Shown here in pieces: positions 22,182 to 29,503 of a stretch of 29,503 nt of DNA. The DNA lies in the NCBI GenBank assembly GCA_020650975.1, contig JAIPMN010002827.1, forward strand, positions 1 through 29,503. Direction: 5' to 3'. The stretch is from Apostichopus californicus (taxonomy: Eukaryota; Echinodermata; Holothuroidea; Aspidochirotida; Stichopodidae). Position 1 is the stretch's first letter. Every line of letters starts with the position of its first letter. Under the pieces are notes generated by a model, which worked only from the letters and a program-made list of their open reading frames with translations, did not search any database and had not been told where the DNA came from. Position numbers and translations under genes: made by a program.

Positions 22182-23426
22182 CTGACAATAAAGCTTTAAA
22201 ATTAATGCTTCCAGCTTTTAATGCTTGTTTTTTTTACTTGACAAGTTATGCTTTCCATTTTTTTTATGCTTTCATTGTTAAGCAAGTTCTTTCGTCTTTA
22301 AATGCATATTGTTAAATACTCACTGTATTGTTGTTAAAATTGCAATTAAAAACTGTGTTTTTCTTATAGCTGACAATTAAGCTTTCAAATTAATGCTTTT
22401 CAATTTTTTTTTGGGGGGGGGGGATGCTTTCATTGTTTAGCAAGTACCATTGTCTTTAAAATACACATTGTCAAATACTCACTGTATTGTTGTTAAAATT
22501 GTAATAAAAAACTGTGTTTTTCTTACAGCTGACAAACTTTCAAATTACTGCTTTCCATTTTTTTTTTTTTTATGCTTTTATTGTTAAGCAAGTACCATTG
22601 TCTTTAAAATACACATTGTAAAATACTCACTGCATTGTCGTTAAAATTGCAATTAAAAACTGTGTTTTTCTTACAGCTGACAATTAAGCTTTCAAATTAA
22701 TGCCATTTTTTTTTTTTTTTATGCTTTTATTGTTAAGCAAGTACCATTGTCTTTAAAATACACATTGTAAAATACTCACTGCATTGTCGTTAAAATTGCA
22801 ATTAAAAACTGTGTTTTTCTTACAGCTGACAATTAAGCTTTCAAATTAATGCCATTTTTTTTTTTTTTTATGCTTTTATTGTTAAGCAAGTACCATTGTC
22901 TTTAAAATACACATTGTAAAATACTCACTGCATTGTCGTTAAAATTGCAATTAAAAACTGTGTTTTTCTTACAGCTGACAATTAAGCTTTCAAATTAATG
23001 CCATTTTTTTTTTTTTTATGCTTTCATTGTTAAGCAAGTACTTTTGTCTTTAAAATGCACATTGGGAAATACTCAATGCATTGTCGTTAAAATTGCAATT
23101 AAAAACTGTGTTTTTCTTACAGCTGACAATTAAGCTTTCAAATTAATGCCATTTTTTTTTTTTTTTATGCTTTCATTGTTAAGCAAGTACTTTTGTCTTT
23201 AAAATGCACATTGGAAAATACTCAATGCATTGTCGTTAAAATTGCAATTAGAAACTGTGTTTTCTTACAGCTGACAAGTAAGCTTTCAAATCAATGCTTC
23301 CATTTTTTTTTTGGGGGGGGGATGCTTTCATTGTTTAGCAAGTACCATTGTCTTTAAAATACACATTATAAAATACTCACTGCATTGTCGTTAAAATTGC
23401 AATTATAAACTGTGTTTTTCTTACAG
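22182..23426. repeat. ~148-bp satellite-like tandem array, 8 units
   Basis: Units start with CTGACAA at 22182, 22370, 22529, 22677, 22826, 22975, 23123 and 23271, and the array ends at 23426. Lengths are 188 (diverged first unit), 159, 148, 149, 149, 148, 148 and 156. Each unit has a poly-T tract, AAGCAAGTAC, CATTG and a 3' end TGTGTTTTTCTTACAG. Units 3 and 4 are almost identical; the units at 22975 and 23123 share private variants (CTTTTGTC, TGCACATTGG); the units at 22370 and 23271 share a T-run followed by a G-run. It lies within an intron of the ERICH3-like gene. Confidence 0.95.
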
Positions 23427-23762
23427 CTTGCAAAACTTAAACTTACAAAGCTTGATTAGAGTATAGTAATACAGATATATCTCTAGAGTGTGAAAATAAT
23501 TGTAAATTGCAAAGACTATTTTAAGGTGCAAAAGAAGCATGAATTTCGACTTAATCAGACAACATTAATTTCTCAATGTCCACTTAGCCCAACAAAGGAA
23601 AACAGCTACTGCGATTGAAATAGTAACAGATTCTATAGCTCAAACAACCTAGAGACAAGCGTCAAATTTCAACTGGTTGAAAATTATTGTAACATTTTTT
23701 ATTGTAAAGTTTTTCTTGCTTTTTTTTTAAAGTTTTTATGTTTCCATAGTGATATATCATAT

Positions 23763-23773
23763 TTTATTTTATT
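23763..23773 (-). promoter_or_regulatory. Possible intronic poly(A) signals
   Basis: Two overlapping AATAAA words on the - strand lie about 130 bases after the TAG at 23905-23907. They could end a short ERICH3-like transcript there. AATAAA is common by chance in such AT-rich DNA. Confidence 0.3.
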
Positions 23774-23904
23774 TTCCTCCTTATTCATTATTTAAAGTGT
23801 TTTTTTTACAAATGTGCACGGTACATCAATTTCAGCAGCCCTAAAAGAATCAAAGAGACGTTCCTTCAATATAATTGCCAGGACTATTTGAAACTAAAAA
23901 AGTG

Positions 23905-24213
23905 CTATGATTTTTCTTCAACTTCTGAAATTGTCTCATCTTCAGAGCCAGAATTACCGACGCCATCAATCTTTGACCTGAAGCACACAATCTCCTTCCC
24001 ATCTGCGTTACAAGAAGCCACTTTTTTTCTCAACCTATCCTTCTTCTCTTTATCCCTCCATCTGTACCACTTCTTCGCTCCCTGACCCCCTGCGCTGGCG
24101 CTCGCTTCACCTATATCTACATCGCCATCTAAACTTGCGATGAGACCAATTGCTGATCCCCTAACAGCTAGAGGTTCTAGATTTCGGGGGGAGAAGCGGA
24201 CTCCCCCGTTCCT
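23905..24213 (-). CDS. ERICH3-like exon, continuation in a shifted frame
   Basis: After the first frame stops at 24177, a second frame stays open from about 24213 to the TAG at 23905-23907. It reads LEPLAVRGSAIGLIASLDGD, VDIGEASASAGGQGAKKWYR, WRDKEKKDRLRKKVAS and on to SGSEDETISEVEEKS. GC content and composition (basic, then acidic and Ser-rich) look coding and unlike the adjacent intron. The two frames overlap only at about 24180-24213, where there is a C6 run on the - strand (24185-24190), too short for an intron. A single-base insertion or deletion best explains it. Candidate donors inside are CTTCAG|GTCAAA (phase 2), GTCG|GTAATT (phase 1) and CAGAA|GTTGAA (phase 0); none is strong, so the 3' end of the exon is open. 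Confidence 0.6.
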   Translation of the reverse strand, partial: RNGGVRFSPRNLEPLAVRGSAIGLIASLDGDVDIGEASASAGGQGAKKWYRWRDKEKKDRLRKKVASCNADGKEIVCFRSKIDGVGNSGSEDETISEVEEKS

Positions 24214-25254
24214 CCCACCCTACCCGAGGAGTTGATGCTCCTTTTCTTTGAGGCTCTACCTTTGACTTTCTCATTAGTCCCCTCCTCATCACGACCATCT
24301 TCGACATTACCATCGTTGTCTAACCTGCTGCTAAACCCATCATCCCCCGTGCCACTCCCGGACCTATCTTCCCCGCCGAACTTGAACCCGTACGCCGCGT
24401 CGCTGTCAAAGTGTTGCAAATGACCTCTCCGGTCAGTGTCTCTGGGACTCGGGTCGCTCTTATTGCTCTCCGAGCGGCTACTATCATATTTACCCGAGCT
24501 CTTTCGGGTGCCCTGGCATTTTGGACCCTCGTCCGTACCAGATTTTGACCTATCTGAATATGAACTGAAGCTGGAACTTTTATAATTAAACTCTTCCCCG
24601 CTCGTACGACCGTTTATATTCATAGCGTACATTTCTTCCGCCAAAATCTCATTCGCCGAATTGGACGATTTTGAAATCTTAGAGTGAACTTTACTTTCTG
24701 AATCTGTCGTAGAAACAGATCCCGCCCCCCTTAAACAGGCCCCGGGGTCAGCAACCTTTTTTCTAGAGACCTCTGACCCACTGACCTCAGACACCCCTTT
24801 AGAGAGGTCACTCTCCACTTTTCGATCCCCCGGGTGACCTTCATCATCAGACAACTTAGGGGTCTTCCCCTCTGTGCTATCAGATGTGCCAGGTGACCTT
24901 TGACCTTCACCCGACATCGCTGACGAATTCCTCCTTTTGCACCCTTCCCCTACCGGGGAGTCGCTGCTACAGTCGGAATTTAGAGCGAGAGATCTTAAAC
25001 TCTCACTTGATATTGGTGACACCTTTGAAAAGTCAGTAGGACTGGGGTCACTCTCCCCTGTGAGTGTGCTCGAGGGGCGGCCCTCGGACGACCTTTGAAC
25101 CTCACCTTTGCTCTCTTCTTCGCCCGTTTCTTCCGTCTGGGTAGCGATCACCGTCGTCTCCGGTTCTGGTTCCGGTGGTGGGTCGGGTTGGTCCGTCTGT
25201 GTTCCTCGGTACCTCTGTCTCTCTCGTCTGGCCAGCTCCGCCTCCACCATGCAC
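24177..25254 (-). CDS. ERICH3-like exon, Ser/Glu-rich region after DUF4590
   Basis: The acceptor GATGTCTCCTCCACAG opens the exon. Its first G completes an Arg codon, so the product reads ASPCYR-CMVEAELARRERQRY across the junction, as ERICH3 proteins have SPCYKCI after the DUF4590 core. About 359 codons follow, rich in Ser, Asp, Glu, Gly and Lys, with no fold recognised: probably a disordered linker with many phosphorylation sites. The ATG at 25250 is internal. The frame ends at TAG 24177-24179 right after a C6 run; the reading evidently continues in another frame (see 23905-24213). Where the error or mutation lies cannot be fixed by eye. Confidence 0.9.
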
Positions 25255-25900
25255 CTGTGGAGGAGACATCAGACATAGGGAGTGTTATCTCAGTGGTCAA
25301 CACCGGTGTTTTTCAATCGTAAGGTCCCGAGTTCGAGTCACTCCAAGATTAATGTATACAGTTACAGAGTTGTTGACAATTGACAATTCATAATCATGGA
25401 CGTTAAAATATGAATCTAAGAGACAGACTTCGGTCAGCTTGCTGCTTTGATAAGCCAATGATGGCTTCTTCGCCAGTTCCTGCATGCAGGAGGATCTAAA
25501 ATACGTACATACATACATACATACAACAAAAACAATCGTTGTGATAGAGTATTCAAAGACACCTGTTTGATAGTGAATTCCTATGTGAGGACAGAATGCA
25601 AAAACGGCCTCATCTTCATAATTGCAAAGCTAATTGACATCTTTTCTAACCACAAATATGGAAACACTCACCAATCACCCCCCCCCCCAAACAAAAACAC
25701 CCAAAAAACACAAACAATTTGTCAATGTAAAACTATATTAACACATACTTAATAGGATACCACAACACCCCTCTGCTACCCATAAGAAGTGGCATGCCCC
25801 TTATCCACCCACCCACCACCACACCCCTCCTCCCAAAAGAAAGTAAATTATCCCTGCCTCTCTTTAAGTTTAAAGAGCTCTTTTTCTCTCTCCTGTTTAC
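25255..25900 (-). other. ERICH3-like intron with a SINE
   Basis: A phase-2 intron between two well-matched exons. Most of its gene-distal part is the SINE at 25272-25527. The rest is C-rich (C10 near 25678-25688) and non-coding. Confidence 0.85.
25272..25527 (+). mobile_element. tRNA-derived SINE
   Basis: At 25285-25345 the sequence has pol III promoter parts: an A-box-like TATCTCAGTGGTCAACACC and a B-box-like GAGTTCGAGTC, about 35 bases apart as in tRNA genes. A non-tRNA body follows, and the element ends in a (CATA)n tail at about 25503-25524. The acceptor-arm pairing is poor, so this is a tRNA-derived retroposon and not a tRNA gene. It is antisense to the host gene and sits 18 bases beyond its splice acceptor. 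Exact ends are estimates. Confidence 0.65.
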
Positions 25901-26087
25901 CTGTAGCAAGGGGATGCACCCTCGACCCTGATGAACTTAAAATGACCTTTGGCCCCTCCCAGGAGACAGTGCGGGGTGTACTTGTATTCGCAGCAGGCGC
26001 TCAGACGAAGAGATTGCACTCGGTTCACAAAGAAGGTCACGCTGAATGGATAGCCGCGATGTCGACGAGATGTGAAAACGAGGTCAG
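25901..26087 (-). CDS. ERICH3-like exon, second half of DUF4590
   Basis: A 187-base exon between the acceptor TTTTTTAACAG and the donor CTACAG|GTAAAC. Joined to the upstream exon it reads TDLVFTSRRHRGYPFSVTFF, VNRVQSLRLSACCEYKYTPH, CLLGGAKGHFKFIRVEGASP, CYR. The pattern [SR][KR]RHRG[FY]PFS.TFF, L[SR].CCEYK and LGG..G.F.F..VE..SPCY is characteristic of DUF4590 in glutamate-rich protein 3. The phases (1 in, 2 out) fit both neighbours. The + strand frame overlapping it is antisense. Confidence 0.93.
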
Positions 26088-26488
26088 CTGTTAAAAAATA
26101 AATGCAAAGATAAATTTATCACCTGTCAGGAAATAAGTTCAAACGGGGAGAGGTAAAACAAGGAAAATATCAAAAAGAGGAAAGACATTAAATTCCGTTG
26201 CTATGCAGTATTCATCTAACTATATGGTACGTAGCACTCAGGATTCTATATAATTTATTCGGTATCGCATCATAAAAATAAATCTGTTAAATGAGTAACT
26301 TGCTATACGAGTGCAAAGTTAATAATATAAAGCAATTGATGTACAGAGAAACCGTTTAAAGTATTTTCTAAGAGACTTCAATTCTGCTGTAAGAGCATTT
26401 GAACGTTAATTTATTCTCTATAGATGTTAGGAGTACCCTGTACACAAATACATGTTTGGAGAGAACAGAAGGCAATCCAGTTACATGA

Positions 26489-26664
26489 GGAATCCTGTAC
26501 ACAAGGAATCCTGTACACAAGGAATCCTGTACACAAGGAATCCTGTACACAAGGAATCCTGTACACAAGGAATCCTGTACACAAGGAATCCTGTACACAA
26601 GGAAGCCTGTACACAAGGAATCCTGTACACAAGGAATCCTGTACACAAGGAAGCCTGTACACCA
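26489..26664. repeat. 16-bp minisatellite, 11 units
   Basis: Eleven exact-period units of GGAATCCTGTACACAA. Units 8 (26601) and 11 (26649) carry GGAAGCC in place of GGAATCC. The unit has no stop in any frame on either strand, so open frames appear on both strands; they are not genes. Confidence 0.97.
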
Positions 26665-27646
26665 ACCTTATCGAGCTAGGATCCAGTTCGAAGTTCAAGC
26701 CAATCCTTACCTAACGATTTCTTTTGCATGGATTACTGTGTAGAAGCCACACTAACTTGTGTACGGTGTGAATGAAATACCACACTCTGGTTAATGGCAC
26801 ACATGGGATTTCAATAGACAATAATGGCTTTCTTAATAGAGTGTAGGTAAGAATTGTTAGGTCGCACAAGTGAAGAGCATTTCCCAATTGGGTTTAGGTG
26901 AACAGGGCGGGCGTCTGTTTTGATACTTTGAAGAAACTTATGTTGAGGGGTTGACTCAACAACCTTTCCACCTTGAAATATTAGCCAATTGATACAAAGA
27001 AATTTTGGTAGCTAAGTCTGACAGAAATACTAGAAAGTTAACTTTTGACACAGTCTGTATGAAAATCCACCAATTCCGTCTTTATGATAGATGAATGAAA
27101 GAAATTTAAAGCAGCTTTCCAAACTAGTCAGTTATTCCCGGAAATTATTGCGGAAATTATTGCGGAAATAATTTCTTTAGTTTTTTTAATACTTTTTTGT
27201 TCAATGTAACCTCAAAAGGAGCATTTCCAGAGATAAACTTAGCATACTCTTTTTAGCCTCCATATCTTCAAAACAGGAATATAAAGATGATGCATTAGGT
27301 ACCAGCAGTGCCATTTTTTCGAGACTAATATTTTATCCAATATGAACAACCCAGTAATTTTAAATGTTTTCTCGAATACATGGTTTTATTGGTAGTGAAA
27401 TACGACATGTCCATAGGCAACAACAAAATCCGTACAAAACTTTGAACTTATAATGCACTCCAATAACATAACATTCTAGCCCGTTTCCACTTGATTTAAC
27501 AAAGTTAGCCTGAAATGTTTCAAAAATTGAATGGAAAGAGGAAATAAACTATCAAACTAACTTGTTTTTTTGTTTTTTATATCGGGTGAAATTCTTACTA
27601 AAGTATGATCAAATGTGACAGTAAACCAGAAAGGATGTGTTTAAAT

Positions 27647-27669
27647 GATAATAATAATAATAATAATAC
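27647..27669. repeat. (ATA)n microsatellite
   Basis: A run of about seven ATA/TAA triplets. Confidence 0.9.
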
Positions 27670-27837
27670 AGCGTTACAAAGCATTTAAATGCTACGGTTG
27701 CTATCCCAAAAGAACTACACAGAGTTATAGTGCAGTGGCTGTGTGTGGACAGGTAAGAGACAAAAATTCTCTACCACTCCCCTCACCCCTCACGCCCCCC
27801 CAAAAAAACAAAACAAAAAAGAGGTGACAAAACTTAC

Positions 27838-28042
27838 TTCCTGGCTCTGCCATTCCTTCAAACACTAACAAGTTCTCTCCACCGCAGTGCTGTTGGTATA
27901 CCATTATTTCGTCTCGTAAATCTTCCCGCTCGTATTGTAATTTCAGACTGCTGCCACGGTAACGGACGGTCACATCGCAATTCGTCTGCAGCTGGCCGGC
28001 GTGCGGGAAAGCCGGTTCCTTGCGATGAAGAGTCAGAGAGCC
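27838..28042 (-). CDS. ERICH3-like exon, first half of DUF4590
   Basis: A 205-base exon between the acceptor GTGTCTCTCTTAG and the donor CCAGGAA|GTAAGT. It encodes GSLTLHRKEPAFPHAGQLQT, NCDVTVRYRGSSLKLQYERE, DLRDEIMVYQQHCGGENLLV, FEGMAEPG. The [VI]T[VI].Y.G, then [FL]RDEI.VYQQHCGGENL.V[FY].G pattern is the hallmark of DUF4590 in ERICH3. It starts in phase 0 and ends in phase 1, matching the next exon. Vertebrate ERICH3 has been linked to primary cilia, so a ciliary role is possible, but nothing in this sequence shows it. The N-terminal exons are not in the window as far as I can see. Confidence 0.93.
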
Positions 28043-28356
28043 CTAAGAGAGACACGAAGGTGGTGAAAACTTTAAGAACATGTGAAAGGTAAAACGGATA
28101 TAAAACAGTGATCAGAAACGAAAAGTTCAATTAACATGATTAATTTGGTGATTGCTAAGGAATTGCTGTACAAATATGCTTGGGGCTTCAGACAGGATGG
28201 AGAGGGGGAGAATCCATACCCCCCCCCCACCCCACCTCCCAATCAGCCCACCCAACCCCTAATTTTACAGCTGAGCAGCTTACTGTAAGTGATTAGGCAC
28301 AAGGTTTTATCTCTTCTAAAGTTAAATGTTTTAAAATCTATTTCTATTTAACACTA

Positions 28357-28394
28357 CTTGATGTTTTGATCCTAGCAGGATCTTCTTCAGAGGA
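28357..28394 (-). ncRNA. Decayed hammerhead-like motif
   Basis: On the - strand: core CTGAAGA (28384-28390), an extra A, perfect stem II GATCC/GGATC around the loop TGCTA (28368-28382), then AAAACATC where the + copy at 13248 has GAAACGTC. The loss of the G of the GAAA core should abolish cleavage, so this is a relic and not a working ribozyme. Confidence 0.5.
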
Positions 28395-28541
28395 TAACTG
28401 AAATATGCTTATATGCAGTTTGTTATAAGAGGGTTCCCCCCACCCCCTCTCCTTTCCTCTCTCTCTCTCATTCTTTATCTCTTTTTAATTCTACCTGAAA
28501 GTTTCCTGTTTCTTCTTTCACAGACTGCTTACAATTTTCCA

Positions 28542-28740
28542 GGGGCCTGTTTCACAAAGCACTAAGTCGCGTCTTAGTGGTCTTAAGACGCATCTTAGTG
28601 AATAGGACTTAGTGCCGGTTTCACAAAGATCACTAAGTCGCGTACAAGACTTAGTCCACTCTTCACTAAGTAGCTTAACAGGACTTAGTCTAAGTCTCGT
28701 CTTGACGAGACTTAGGGACTGATCTTAGTGTATTTCTAGT
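28542..28740. mobile_element. DNA-transposon-like end rich in CTTAGT palindromes
   Basis: Starts GGGGCCTGTTTCACAAAGC, reminiscent of terminal inverted repeats of DNA transposons such as PIF/Harbinger. About 70 bases on, GCCGGTTTCACAAAG followed by CACTAAGTCGCG repeats the start. Nine ACTAAG/CTTAGT words lie within about 190 bases, with hairpins such as CACTAAG-6-CTTAGTG and perfect 12-base arms at 28690-28701/28704-28715. No matching right-hand terminus was found before 29503, so family and extent are uncertain. Confidence 0.45.
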
Positions 28741-29503
28741 CATGTGATTGAATTGGCGCCAATTTTAACCTGCTAAGTCTGCACAAATTACACTATACAC
28801 GAACGATATCAACTACAACAATGGCCGCTCAGATTGCTCAGGAAGTTCACAGCAGGCTGTAAACTACCTTTTACCATGACTGTGTTAAAGTACTGGCAAA
28901 TTTGAATTCCAAAAACATGATTACAATAAAATTTAACCGAGTTTCATCTCACAAAAAGCTGTGTTTATTTGCCTTTATTCAAAATCACCTGTCAATATGA
29001 TAAGTATTGGGAAATTTAGAGAAACTAATGTAACACATACTTTAAGAACCGACATGTGCTTGTAATGTAACCACAATAAACAGTTGATCAAGGGAAGAGG
29101 GGTTCAACTTATGATGAGTCGACTACCTTTGCGAGGATATAAGTACAAGTATACCAAAATGAATACAAACACAATAGTTTTCTGGTAACCCTCAGGGTAA
29201 ATACTATATATTAACCATAAAGTAAAAGATGGATCAAAAGTACGAATACGCAAAAATTAATTAATCACTAACAGTCCACTAAACCTGCAGCCTTATATAT
29301 ATTACATGACAGTACTATTACAGATCACATTTAATGTATATATTTGTTTTATCACAACACTCAGGTGATAATAATAATTTAAAAATTATATAATAATTTT
29401 TCCTCAATTTTTGAGTTTTTATCATAATACAATCACAAACGACCAAAGTAAGACTTTCTCATATTTTTTACCCCACGGTGAACGGTAATTAGCAAGTAAT
29501 TAA

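Larger units (their letters stand above)
19056..23904 (-). other. Long ERICH3-like intron rich in repeats
   Basis: About 4.85 kb of AT-rich sequence with (GTT)12 at 19472-19508, a 71-bp duplication at 20156-20297, a hAT-type MITE at 21191-21515 and the 148-bp array at 22182-23426. No further coding sequence was recognised. Its exact ends depend on the unresolved exon structures on both sides. Confidence 0.65.
26088..27837 (-). other. ERICH3-like intron
   Basis: The intron that splits DUF4590 in phase 1. It contains the 16-bp minisatellite (26489-26664), a short run of GGAAATTATTGC near 27137-27170 and an (ATA)n run at 27647-27669. Otherwise AT-rich and featureless. Confidence 0.85.
28043..29503. 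other. Upstream intron of the ERICH3-like gene, with transposon relics
   Basis: No coding exon of the - strand gene was found here. The stretch holds a decayed hammerhead-like motif (28357-28394), a C/T-rich patch (28430-28480), a CTTAGT palindrome-rich transposon-like end (28542-28740) and AT-rich sequence to the window edge. A 13-codon + frame at 28821 (MAAQIAQEVHSRL) could be the remains of an element's own reading frame, without support. Confidence 0.6.

Noticed and set aside
25285-25345. A functional tRNA gene
   Set aside because: A and B boxes are present, but the acceptor and anticodon arms do not pair properly. It is better explained as a SINE head.
26489-26664. Regular short repeats as a possible CRISPR array
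   Set aside because: Units are directly adjacent with no unique spacers, and the setting is an animal intron.
26368-26714. Open frames on both strands with repeats such as VYRIPCVQDSLCTGFL
   Set aside because: The 16-bp unit has no stop in any frame of either strand, so these are artefacts of the minisatellite.

Overview
The window looks like animal nuclear DNA: AT-rich, with short exons bounded by GT/AG splice sites, long introns full of simple and tandem repeats, and DNA-transposon, SINE and hammerhead-ribozyme-like relics. The gene families (flavin-containing monooxygenase, DUF4590/ERICH3) and the repeat style suggest a marine invertebrate, perhaps a deuterostome such as an echinoderm. 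That placement is inference; nothing here fixes the species. No bacterial operon, CRISPR array, tRNA or rRNA gene was seen.

Layout. (1) Positions 1-4224, + strand: the last three coding exons (84-477, 1690-1940, 3907-4224) of a flavin-containing monooxygenase (FMO). They join in phase into about 320 C-terminal residues; the FAD-binding N-terminal half lies before position 1. (2) 4225-7107: a convergent intergenic region with poly-C tracts and microsatellites. (3) 7108-28042, - strand: a long gene with an ERICH3-like (glutamate-rich protein 3, DUF4590) N-terminal part. Two phase-matched exons (27838-28042 and 25901-26087) encode the DUF4590 core. They are followed by a large Ser/Glu-rich exon (about 23905-25254), a 72-base exon encoding an acidic YEDDF motif (16834-16905) and a 2.1-kb exon of extremely acidic, disordered sequence (13766-15906). 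Two last exons (10904-11019 and 7788-8301) encode about seven ribonuclease-inhibitor-type leucine-rich repeats and the stop. The acidic exon ends in phase 0 and the first LRR exon starts in phase 0, so the sequence allows one protein: DUF4590, acidic linker, LRR. That would be an unusual architecture, because vertebrate ERICH3 as I know it has no LRR. The first exons of this gene lie beyond 28042 and probably outside the window. (4) 28043-29503: non-coding, with a decayed hammerhead-like motif and a palindrome-rich, transposon-like end.

Two places in the ERICH3-like gene break the simple model: a one-base frameshift near a C6 run at about 24185-24213, and an in-frame TAG at 18956-18958 that is avoided only if a 13-base micro-exon is used. 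The introns hold a homogeneous ~148-bp tandem array (22182-23426), minisatellites of 15, 16 and 22 bp, a hAT-type MITE with an 8-bp target duplication (21191-21515), a tRNA-derived SINE (about 25272-25527) and a hammerhead-ribozyme-like motif of the small Penelope-associated kind (13248-13286), with a CpG-decayed relative at 28357-28394.
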